A program made the translations under genes and the position numbers. This document shows, piece by piece, positions 7,217 to 13,605 of a DNA stretch of 15,667 nt. How positions within the stretch are numbered: the first letter of the stretch is position 1; each line of letters starts with the position of its first letter. The stretch is from Thiobacillus sp. (GTDB lineage: Bacteria > Pseudomonadota > Gammaproteobacteria > Burkholderiales > Thiobacillaceae). Location: contig NZ_JANJXQ010000207.1 in NCBI RefSeq assembly GCF_024708915.1, positions 1 through 15,667 of the forward strand. Direction: 5' to 3'. Under the pieces are notes generated by a model. It did not search any database and was not told where the DNA came from. It saw nothing but the letters and a program-made list of their open reading frames with translations.

Positions 7217-7750
7217 TCAGGCTTCCGGGTCGTACATGTCGTGAGTAATCGTGTGGCGGTTGGCGATCAGTTCGTCGATCGAGGGCTCGTCGTTGAGCGC
7301 GCGCTGGATAGCCAGCTTGGTGGCTTCGTAGTTGGTGCGGTAGAGATCCTTGTGGTCGAGATCGGGATCGGTCTCGCAGCGCGGATCGATCCACACCAGG
7401 CTGACGATGCACAGATCGTTGACCTGCTCGCGCGGCAGGATGCCCTCGATGACGCAGTCGAGCACGGCGTCTGCTGTCGCGGCCTGCACCGTGCCGCCGA
7501 ACAGGTCGACGTAGGCCATGCTTTTCATGGTGACCTTGGGCACCATCAGCGTGGCGGGGCGCACCTGCTGGTTGCAGGCACGGATGGCGAACATCCGGGT
7601 GTGGCCGGCAGTCTGGCCCATCATGTTGGCGAAGGCGTGGCCAACCGGGCCGTCGACGCTGCCGATGAGGATTTCGGGCATGGCGTCGGTGTACTGGCCT
7701 TCGCGGGCGAGCACGGTGGCCTCGCCGGTCTTGAAAACGATCTTGTTCAA
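7217..7750 (-). CDS. fae: formaldehyde-activating enzyme (Fae) homologue lacking the catalytic His
   Basis: A 177-residue member of the Fae family. True Fae condenses formaldehyde with tetrahydromethanopterin to methylene-H4MPT. Recognisable segments are MPEILIGSVDGPVGHAF (24-40), ATLMVPKVTMKS (66-77) and the hallmark NYEATKLAIQRALNDEPS (140-157). In Methylorubrum Fae the first segment reads AHIDLIIG and its His is the catalytic acid; here that position is Met24, so it is closer to the Fae2/Fae3-type paralogues of unproven function. There is no suitable ATG; the TTG at 7750 is preferred because AAAGGAAG lies 4 nt upstream, while the TTG at 7765 has none. The gene follows mtoX, sco and mauG, whose oxidase releases formaldehyde. 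It may bind or sense formaldehyde, carry it, or react with it by another route. Confidence 0.85.
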   Translation of the reverse strand: MNKIVFKTGEATVLAREGQYTDAMPEILIGSVDGPVGHAFANMMGQTAGHTRMFAIRACNQQVRPATLMVPKVTMKSMAYVDLFGGTVQAATADAVLDCVIEGILPREQVNDLCIVSLVWIDPRCETDPDLDHKDLYRTNYEATKLAIQRALNDEPSIDELIANRHTITHDMYDPEA

Positions 7751-7754
7751 GGCG

Positions 7755-7762
7755 CTTCCTTT
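7755..7762 (-). promoter_or_regulatory. ribosome binding site supporting the TTG start of the fae-like gene
   Basis: AAAGGAAG on the minus strand, 4 nt before the TTG at 7750. It lies inside the codons of the longer reading, which argues against the TTG at 7765. Confidence 0.6.
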
Positions 7763-7790
7763 CAAAAGAGGTGGGGTATCGAGGCAAGCA

Positions 7791-7820
7791 CAGCGCGCCG
7801 CCGGTTGCGGCAGTGCGCTG
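7791..7820 (-). other. bulged hairpin between mauG-like and fae-like genes
   Basis: CAGCGC (7791-7796) pairs with GCGCTG (7815-7820) and GCCGC (7797-7801) with GCGGC (7807-7811), giving 11 bp with a three-base bulge and a 5-nt loop in the 125-nt gap. It could set different mRNA levels for upstream and downstream genes. Confidence 0.45.
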
Positions 7821-7875
7821 CGATTCGAACGCGAGGCGCAAAGGCTTCCGGGTGAGCCGGGCCGCTTGCCGCCGT

Positions 7876-9072
7876 TCAGGGGCGGCTGTTGCCGATGCTC
7901 TCCATGTAGAAATCGCTCGGATCCTGTTTCGGCACGGCATAGTTCTCGCGCGCCCGGCGTGCGTCTTGCGCCAGCGCGTCGATGTTGTCCCCGGTCAGGG
8001 TCTTCATGAACGCGACGAGATCCGCCTTTTCTTCTTCCGTCAGATTGAGCGGAAAGATCAGGGGGGACTTGTCTTCATTGTCCACGCCGCCCTTGTTGTA
8101 GAACTCGACGACCGCCTCCAGGGTGGAGAAAGCGCCGTCGTGCATGTAGGGCGCGGTGATGGCGACGTTGCGCAGGGAAGGGGTCTTGTACGCCCAGCGA
8201 TCCTTGGGATCGAGCGTGACCTCGTAGCGTCCGACGTCGGGCAGCGGTTTCTCGAAGTCGTCCAGTTGTTCGTCGCTCACGTCCACGAACACCCCCGGCG
8301 CAAGCTGCACTTTGTGAATGATTTTTTCCGGCGCCATGCTGCGTTGCCAGCCGTGTCCCGTGTTGTAGAACTTGTGGTCGGTGAAGAGGGCGTGCTTCTC
8401 CCCGACGGTGTGGCAGGCGATGCAGCTTCCCTTGCCGCGGAACACGTCGAATCCCCGCTGCTCGCTGGCATTGAGCGCATTCTTCTCGCTGCCGTAGTAC
8501 CAGCGGTCGAAGCGGGAATTTCCCGACACCATGGCGCGCTGATAGCTCGCCAGGGCGAATCCGATGCGCTCGGCCGTCGCTTCGCCGCCGAAAGCGGCCT
8601 CGAACCGCCCCTTGTATTCGGGCATCATCTTGACCTTCTCGACGACGTAGCCGATGGACGGCATGTTCATCTCGTTCTTGGCGAGCAGCGGTGCCCAGAC
8701 CTGGTCCTCGAGATGGAGTTCGCGGCCTTCATGAAACAGGCTGCGCTGGTAGCCGACGTTGTATATGGCGGGCGAGTTGCGGCGCAGGCTGCGTCCCTGC
8801 AGGCCGATGGCGGCGCCCAGTTCGTGCGAGGTGAAACCCTGCTCGGGGACGTGGCACATGGCGCACGACATGACGTTGTTGTGCGACAGGCGGCGATCCA
8901 TGAAGAGTTTTCGGCCCAGGTCGATCTTTTCCTGGGTCAGCGGGTTGGCCTCGGGAATGAACAGCGCGGGCAGGCCCAGCGGCGGCGTCAGATTCACAGG
9001 CGTGCCGGCCGAGATGGCGAGCGGGAGCAGCAGACCCGCGGCCGCGAGTCCGATCGGGAGGACGTTCTTCAT
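7876..9072 (-). CDS. periplasmic di-heme cytochrome c peroxidase / MauG-like protein
   Basis: A 398-residue exported di-heme protein. Residues 1-22 form a signal peptide ending in ISAG. Two haem c sites are seen: CAMCH (70-74) and CIACH (217-221). The family motif SLRNVAITAPYMHDG (299-313) lies in the C-terminal half. Members either reduce H2O2 (bacterial CcP) or, like MauG, build a protein-derived cofactor. SCO1/SenC and MauG-like genes are known neighbours of mtoX in methanethiol-degrading bacteria. The start ATG overlaps the sco stop (ATGA, 9069-9072), indicating translational coupling. Two roles are possible: removal of the H2O2 made by methanethiol oxidase, or maturation of that oxidase. 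The sequence does not decide between them. Confidence 0.88.
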   Translation of the reverse strand: MKNVLPIGLAAAGLLLPLAISAGTPVNLTPPLGLPALFIPEANPLTQEKIDLGRKLFMDRRLSHNNVMSCAMCHVPEQGFTSHELGAAIGLQGRSLRRNSPAIYNVGYQRSLFHEGRELHLEDQVWAPLLAKNEMNMPSIGYVVEKVKMMPEYKGRFEAAFGGEATAERIGFALASYQRAMVSGNSRFDRWYYGSEKNALNASEQRGFDVFRGKGSCIACHTVGEKHALFTDHKFYNTGHGWQRSMAPEKIIHKVQLAPGVFVDVSDEQLDDFEKPLPDVGRYEVTLDPKDRWAYKTPSLRNVAITAPYMHDGAFSTLEAVVEFYNKGGVDNEDKSPLIFPLNLTEEEKADLVAFMKTLTGDNIDALAQDARRARENYAVPKQDPSDFYMESIGNSRP

Positions 9073-9845
9073 TTCAGTGTTGCCCCGTCTTCGAGAAGGA
9101 GAGTCAGAATGTCGTTGTAAACGACGTCCGGGTTCAAGTATGAAGCCGTATAGATTTCGCGCACTTCTCCGGCGCGATCTATCAGGAAGACCTTCAATAC
9201 ATGGCTCATGGTCCCAAGCGCTTGCCCGGTCTTGGGATCGAGATCGAAGTACACATCCTGCCGGTAGGCGTCCAGGATGGGAATCAGTTCGCGCAGCGAG
9301 GCCGTCGTCAGAAAATCCCACTGTACGCCCTTCGCGGCCTTCGCATCCGCGCCGGCATAGAGCTTGAGCACTTCGGGCGTATCCCGTTCGGGATCGAACG
9401 AGAGGCTGACGAGACGGGTTTTGCCGGTGAGTTGGGGCTGCTCGCGTTCCATCCGGTTCTTGAGCAGGTGGAACACCGTATAGGCGTAGGGGCAGCCGTT
9501 GGGATCGGCGCAACTGGAGTAGATGAAAGACAACAGGGTGACCTTGCCGCTGCCGAAGGAATCGGCGAGTGCGCGGGTACGGCCTTCGGTATCCAGAACC
9601 TGGCCGCTGGCGGCGTGCTGGATTTTTTGCAGGGTATAGGTTCCCGGTGGATTGACGTCGTAATCGAAAATCAGCTCGCCGCTTGCATCGGGGTCTTTGA
9701 CCGGGACGGCGGCCGCATGGCCAGGAAGAGATGCGCAGGCCAGGGAAAGCGGAAACAGCAGAGACAAAAGAAACTTGAAAACTCCCCGCCCCCGCGAGGG
9801 GGGAGGGAGTGCCCGTATCACGATAGTGGCACTCTGGTATGACAT
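9069..9845 (-). CDS. SCO1/SenC-family copper chaperone
   Basis: A 258-residue thioredoxin-fold protein, exported or membrane anchored by a hydrophobic segment (24-46). SCO proteins bind copper through a CxxxC motif and a distal His and deliver it to periplasmic cuproenzymes. Here the pair is Cys112 and Cys118 in SSCADPNGCPY, thus Cx5C, with His215 in GTMSHVLKVFLID as the distal ligand. GGAGG (opposite 9851-9855) supports this ATG. The 20 residues before the hydrophobic segment contain PPPSRGRG, encoded by a 30-nt palindrome. It lies 16 nt after mtoX and overlaps mauG by four bases. MtoX is a copper enzyme, so this protein most likely loads or maintains its metal centre. Confidence 0.88.
   Translation of the reverse strand: MSYQSATIVIRALPPPSRGRGVFKFLLSLLFPLSLACASLPGHAAAVPVKDPDASGELIFDYDVNPPGTYTLQKIQHAASGQVLDTEGRTRALADSFGSGKVTLLSFIYSSCADPNGCPYAYTVFHLLKNRMEREQPQLTGKTRLVSLSFDPERDTPEVLKLYAGADAKAAKGVQWDFLTTASLRELIPILDAYRQDVYFDLDPKTGQALGTMSHVLKVFLIDRAGEVREIYTASYLNPDVVYNDILTLLLEDGATLK
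9781..9810. repeat. 30-nt imperfect palindrome inside the sco N-terminal codons
   Basis: ACTCCC (9781-9786) pairs with GGGAGT (9805-9810), and CCCCC (9789-9793) with GGGGG (9798-9802), around a GCGA loop and a 2x2 internal mismatch. It resembles small GC-rich palindromic elements that are usually intergenic, yet it encodes the Pro-Arg-rich stretch before the signal peptide core. Confidence 0.5.
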
Positions 9846-9861
9846 GGCAACCTCCAGGCGT

Positions 9862-11250
9862 TTATTTGCCCAACAGATCGGTCAAGGCAAGCTTGTCCTG
9901 CGTGTTCGCACCGTCGAGCCTGGCCTGCAGGGGCTGCAGCTCTTTCAGGTTGATCGCCTGGAACTTCATGTGGTGAGCGCGACCGAGCTTTTCCTTGTAG
10001 AAATCGATCGAGAATGCTTCGGCAAGTTCCTTGCCGTCCCAGTGATACATCTTCAGGAGCTGGTCGTCACCCTTGCCCTTCTTGTCCCAGTTGCCGAGCA
10101 GCGACGTGGTGAAATACACACGCTTGCCGTCGAAGGATTGCGACACCATGTTGACCTGCGAGGCAATTTTTTTCTTGTAGGTCATCTTCGGCTTCAGGGG
10201 GTCGGAGAAATCCCAGTACTGCGCCACGCCATCCAGGAAGGTATTGGCCCACAAGCCCTTGCCGTCGGCGCTGAGCGAGATATCGACGGGTAATGGGACG
10301 GGGCTTTCGGTCTGGATGGTGCCCACGTCGTAGGCCTGCCATTCCTTGTTGCCGTCCTGCTTGACGACCCACAGCTTGCCGGTCAGCGCAGCCGCGGTAA
10401 CGGCCCAGTTGTCGCCTTCCTTCAGCGACCAGCGGATTTCCAGCGGCGCGCCCGGCACTTCGAAGACCTTCTTCGGCTGCAGGGTCTTGGCGTCCCAGAG
10501 AACCATGGTCTTGCCGAAATGCTTCATCGCCTCGGGGTCTTTCGCCATCTTGCCAAAGTCCATCATGTAGTTGTTCCAGCCGGTGAAGCTGGAGCTCAGC
10601 AGCACGCTCTGCTGCGGGTTGATGCCCAGGTCGTAGCCGTAGCCGTCGGCGGCCACGCCCTTGAAGGTGCCGGTCGGCATGTCGATCGTGTTGATCAGCT
10701 TGCCGTCGTTGTTGTAGACGGCCAGACCGGTGCGGCCGCCGTGGTCCTTGGTGTTGGACAGCGCCTGGATCAGCATGCGGCCCGGCAGGGCGTAGAAGGT
10801 GTGCGGGCCGACGAAACCGGTCTTCTCGGCGAAGTCGGCGATCGTCTTGACCAGCTTCGGCTTGGCGGGGTTGCTGTGAATGTCGAAGATGAAGATCTTG
10901 TTCGAATCGAGCGCGCCTGCCCACATGTAGCGGCGGTCGTCGGTGAAGCCCATGTGGTGCGCTTCGCCGCGGTCGCCCGTGGAGAGCGAGGCAATGACTT
11001 TGCCGAAGGTCTTGGAACCGGGGCGGACGTCGACGGTGACGAGCTTGTCGGAACCGTCGCCCATGCCTTCAACTCCCAGCGTCCACACGTAGACGAGGTC
11101 TTCCTGACCCTTGATCAGCGGGGTGAAGGGTGAGTTGCAGGTCTCGTCGGCGTGCGAGAGGCTGGGCAGGGCGACAACGCCCAAAGCCACAGTGGCAGAA
11201 ACGGCGGCCACCAGGGCCCGCAGAGAGAAGCGGTTGTTACATTTGGACAT
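9862..11250 (-). CDS. mtoX: methanethiol oxidase, periplasmic SBP56 (selenium-binding protein) family
   Basis: A 462-residue member of the SBP56 family, of which the bacterial branch is a copper-dependent methanethiol oxidase (EC 1.8.3.4): methanethiol + O2 + H2O gives formaldehyde, H2S and H2O2. A signal peptide (1-34, cleavage after LSHA) sends it to the periplasm, as in Hyphomicrobium MtoX. Conserved His-rich segments are GEAHHMGF (95-102), GFVGPHTFYALPGRMLIQAL (145-164) and NTKDHGGRTG (166-175). AAGGAGA (opposite 11256-11262) precedes the ATG. It is first in a run with sco, mauG, fae and ferredoxin genes, the first three matching the published mtoX gene order. Transcription probably starts at the sigma-54 promoter about 100 nt upstream. 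Length and domain content are normal. Function rests on family and context, both strong. Confidence 0.93.
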   Translation of the reverse strand: MSKCNNRFSLRALVAAVSATVALGVVALPSLSHADETCNSPFTPLIKGQEDLVYVWTLGVEGMGDGSDKLVTVDVRPGSKTFGKVIASLSTGDRGEAHHMGFTDDRRYMWAGALDSNKIFIFDIHSNPAKPKLVKTIADFAEKTGFVGPHTFYALPGRMLIQALSNTKDHGGRTGLAVYNNDGKLINTIDMPTGTFKGVAADGYGYDLGINPQQSVLLSSSFTGWNNYMMDFGKMAKDPEAMKHFGKTMVLWDAKTLQPKKVFEVPGAPLEIRWSLKEGDNWAVTAAALTGKLWVVKQDGNKEWQAYDVGTIQTESPVPLPVDISLSADGKGLWANTFLDGVAQYWDFSDPLKPKMTYKKKIASQVNMVSQSFDGKRVYFTTSLLGNWDKKGKGDDQLLKMYHWDGKELAEAFSIDFYKEKLGRAHHMKFQAINLKELQPLQARLDGANTQDKLALTDLLGK

Positions 11251-11352
11251 ATCAGTCTCCTTAAACCTAAGTCTTTGAATTGGGAAACGTACAAGCGCAA
11301 CGCTCCTTGACCCATCATCAGGCGGCTGGAGTGAAGTTCGCAGCCTACATAA

Positions 11353-11368
11353 AGCAACATGCGTTCCA
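11353..11368 (-). promoter_or_regulatory. sigma-54 (RpoN) promoter for the mtoX operon
   Basis: On the minus strand the bases read TGGAACGCATGTTGCT, against the consensus TGGCACG-N4-TTGCW: one mismatch, with the invariant GG (-24, 11367-11366) and GC (-12, 11355-11354) ten bases apart as required. Transcription would start near 11342, giving a leader of about 92 nt before the mtoX ATG. The surrounding DNA is AT-rich. Confidence 0.75.
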
Positions 11369-11412
11369 GAAATTATTTAGTATAAAAATCAGAATGTTCC
11401 GTGTTTTTTTAA

Positions 11413-11422
11413 GGGTTTACCC
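11413..11422. promoter_or_regulatory. proximal putative activator site GGGTTTACCC
   Basis: A near-perfect dyad (AGGGT-TT-ACCCT over 11412-11423) about 75 bp upstream of the predicted sigma-54 start. It matches the second site at 11467 in nine of ten bases. Confidence 0.5.
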
Positions 11423-11466
11423 TATGTTCATTTACCGATGAATGATCATGTTACGTGGGGGGATAG

Positions 11467-11476
11467 GGGTTAACCC
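11467..11476. promoter_or_regulatory. distal putative activator site GGGTTAACCC
   Basis: A perfect 10-bp palindrome about 129 bp upstream of the predicted start, 54 bp (about five helical turns) from the first site, within the normal range of enhancer sites for sigma-54 activators. A palindrome ATGATCAT (11442-11449) lies midway. Confidence 0.5.
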
Positions 11477-11510
11477 GCAGTCGGATTGAACTGAACGATT
11501 CGTGACAATG

Positions 11511-11529
11511 TGACAATGTGTCGCACATT
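11511..11529. repeat. direct and inverted repeats far upstream of mtoX
   Basis: TGACAATG occurs twice in tandem (11503-11510 and 11511-11518), overlapping the dyad AATGTG-TCG-CACATT (11515-11529). It could be a further operator. The rest of the 510-nt gap (11530-11760) shows no gene that I can support; a 60-codon open frame at 11577 lacks a ribosome binding site and any recognisable motif. Confidence 0.4.
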
Positions 11530-11760
11530 CAGGCCACGCTGCAGTCAGGCCTTTGGCTGAAAATATGAAATGAATCGTGCCTGGCTGCTTGAAGCCGCCG
11601 CAAACCGCCTCTGGTTTCCGTGCCTTGGACTACCGTAAAACGCGACGTCTTTACACTATCGCCTACGGCCGTTGGTGCGAAGATTCAAAATCCGGCCTAT
11701 GGCGATTCGACGGCAATGTGTCTGTCAGGACAGGCCATGAAACCATAGCGGTAACGTAGA

Positions 11761-12735
11761 CTAATAATCCCGAATGGCCAAAGTCGCGAACAACTCGTCC
11801 CGCTCGGCTGGCGTACTGGCCTTCGTGGCCTGGTCTACCACTTCCCGCGACAGGTGACCGGAAAAAATCCTGATGAAGTCGTAATGACAGGCGCGCAGGA
11901 ACAGGCCCTTGCGGAAACCGATGCGGGTGATGCTGGGCTCGAACAGGAAGCTGGCATCCAGAAAACCGAGGTCGCCATCAAGGCTTTCATCCTGCGCCAT
12001 CTCGGCCAGAATACCCACTCCCAGCCCCAGACGGATGTAGGTCTTGATCACATCCGCATCGGTGGCGGTCAGTGCCACACGGGGCACAAGCCCGCGCTGC
12101 TGGAAGGCATCGTTGATGTGGGAGCGGTCGGTGAAACCGAACACATAAGTAAGAATGGGGTATTCGGCCACTGCCTCCAGCGTCAATGGCGCAACATTCT
12201 CCAGGGCGTGCCCCCTCGGTACGACTACAGCGCGGTTCCAGCGATAACAAGGCAACATGATCAGTTCGTCGAAGAGATGCAGGGATTCCGTGGCGATGGC
12301 AAAGTCGACCCCGCCACTGGCCGCCATTTCTGCGATCTGGGCCGGACTACCCTGATGCAGATGCAAGCTCAGTTCCGGATAGCTGCGCCGGAAGGCGCGG
12401 ATGACAGGCGGCAGCACGTAGCGAGCCTGGGTGTGGGTCGTGGCGATGGACAGTTCACCGCTGCCCGGATTACTGAATTCGAGTGACACCCGCCGGATAG
12501 CCTCCACGTTGGCGAGGGTGCATTCCGCCAGCTCCATGACCGCCCGCCCTGCTGTGGTAAACCCGGTAAGCTGGCGTCCTGAGCGCTCGAACAGGGGCAC
12601 GCCCAGCTCTTCCTCAAGCAAACGGAGTTGTTTGCTCAAGCCGGGCTGCGACTTGAAAAGCCGCTCGGCCGCGCTGGTGACATTGAACCCGCTGCGGGCC
12701 AGGGCTAGAAGGTAGCGCAGTTGCTGTAGCTGCAT
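11761..12735 (-). CDS. cysB: CysB-type LysR-family regulator of sulfur assimilation
   Basis: A 324-residue LysR regulator, equal in length to E. coli CysB (324). Residues 1-60 form the winged helix-turn-helix (SAAERLFKSQPGLSKQLRLL, 21-40). The effector domain keeps the CysB ligand residues Thr100, Thr102, Gln103 (IATTHTQARY), Thr149 (IATES) and Thr202 (GFTDRS) at the same numbers. CysB activates sulfur-acquisition genes when sulfur is scarce, with N-acetylserine as coactivator and sulfide or thiosulfate opposing it. AGGAGG (opposite 12745-12750) precedes the ATG. It is divergent from the sulfite reductase genes and upstream of mtoX on the same strand, with 510 nt between. Control of both flanks is plausible; a close paralogue such as Cbl is the alternative. 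Confidence 0.9.
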   Translation of the reverse strand: MQLQQLRYLLALARSGFNVTSAAERLFKSQPGLSKQLRLLEEELGVPLFERSGRQLTGFTTAGRAVMELAECTLANVEAIRRVSLEFSNPGSGELSIATTHTQARYVLPPVIRAFRRSYPELSLHLHQGSPAQIAEMAASGGVDFAIATESLHLFDELIMLPCYRWNRAVVVPRGHALENVAPLTLEAVAEYPILTYVFGFTDRSHINDAFQQRGLVPRVALTATDADVIKTYIRLGLGVGILAEMAQDESLDGDLGFLDASFLFEPSITRIGFRKGLFLRACHYDFIRIFSGHLSREVVDQATKASTPAERDELFATLAIRDY

Positions 12736-12832
12736 GAGAACATTCCTCCTGGATCGGGCACATCTGATTCGGCGCCTGCCGATGTCTTTGGCCGGATCGT
12801 GGACAGCCCTGCCGCGGGCCCGGCTGATCGCT

Positions 12833-12849
12833 TGTCAACCGGTTTGACA
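12833..12849. promoter_or_regulatory. operator-like palindrome in the cysB / dsrC-like divergent region
   Basis: TGTCAA-CCGGT-TTGACA, perfect 6-bp arms with an AACCGGTT core, about 100 nt upstream of the cysB ATG. Each arm also reads TTGACA, a consensus -35, on one strand, but no matching -10 was found at the right distance. The 450-nt region 12736-13185 holds no other supported gene. Confidence 0.45.
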
Positions 12850-13185
12850 CGCAAGATTAATGCCGGCTTCGACGCAGCGCAGGCCGCTGGCGGTGATGGC
12901 TTTTGGCCCGGGATGGGGACGGAAAAAATGGCCTGTCGTGGGCGTTCCTGTCGGGGTACTCCCTGGCTGCAGCAAGAAGTTCTCAACGGTCTGGCGACTT
13001 CCGGCGCCACCATCCCACCGTCCGACCATGCGTGATTGATATGCGCTGGCGGCCGGATCGAAACATGGCACAAGGCTTTTTTGCGGCCATAGCTTTCAGT
13101 CATGAAGCCATGATCAATGATGATTTTACTGCGCCACGCCGGCTCGTTAACCTGCAAATCCGATTCACCGACAAGGAATTGCGCC

Positions 13186-13530
13186 ATGAATGCCGCCCTG
13201 ACCCTGCTGCAGCCCTTTGCAGACGATATTTCCGAATGGTTCGACACAGACGGTTATTTTGTGAGACCGCATTTGTGGACGAGTCAATTGGCGGAGCGCA
13301 TCGCACTGGAGGAGGGCATTCCTGCGCTTACCCGGCAACACTGGCAAGTCATCGATCACGTGCGCAACCGCTATTTCGAACTGGGCAGCTTGCCGGTAAT
13401 GCGCCTGGTGTGCCGTTCAACCGGGCTGGATCGCCACAAGGCCCACAAGCTGTTTCTGGGTTGCAAGAGCCTATGGCGCGTAGCCGGTCTGCCCAATCCC
13501 GGAGCGGAAGCCTCCGCCTATATGAACTGA
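13186..13530 (+). CDS. DsrC/TusE-like protein lacking the C-terminal cysteines
   Basis: A 114-residue protein of the DsrC/TusE family: FDTDGYFVRPHLWTSQLAE (19-37), EEGIPALTRQHWQVIDHVR (42-60) and WRVAGLPNPG (97-106) match the family's GYL...W, EEGIELTDEHWEVI and AGLPKPTGC signatures. DsrC and TusE carry protein-bound sulfur on one or two C-terminal Cys. Here the position before AGLP is Trp97 and the tail AEASAYMN has none; only Cys76 and Cys93 remain. It is therefore not a normal sulfur carrier and may be a structural or regulatory subunit of sulfite reductase. The ATG at 13186 follows AAGGAA at 8 nt; the frame is open upstream to 13117 without a good site. cysI follows 75 nt downstream, which supports a joint role. 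Confidence 0.8.
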   Translation: MNAALTLLQPFADDISEWFDTDGYFVRPHLWTSQLAERIALEEGIPALTRQHWQVIDHVRNRYFELGSLPVMRLVCRSTGLDRHKAHKLFLGCKSLWRVAGLPNPGAEASAYMN

Positions 13531-13605
13531 CCCGCCTTCTGGCCGGCGGCTGAGCCTGATCGCCAAACCCGATAAAGCATTTTCAGGCCCGACGAGAGAA
13601 GTCCA

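Noticed and set aside
7771..9120. Plus-strand open frame of 449 codons opposite the di-heme peroxidase
   Set aside because: The minus strand carries two CxxCH sites, a signal peptide and start-stop coupling; the plus frame has no motif.
11566..11581. Possible second sigma-54 promoter (AGGCACG on the minus strand)
   Set aside because: The GG element is present but the GC at the required ten-base spacing is missing.
11577..11759. 60-codon open frame in the mtoX-cysB gap
   Set aside because: No ribosome binding site or recognisable protein feature; probably chance.
13066..13084. TGGCAC followed by TTTTTTGC before the dsrC-like gene as a sigma-54 promoter
   Set aside because: GG and GC are 14 bases apart instead of 10.
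12903..13553. 216-codon plus-strand open frame overlapping the dsrC-like gene
   Set aside because: Its second half is the dsrC-like gene read in another frame, and its first half shows no motif.
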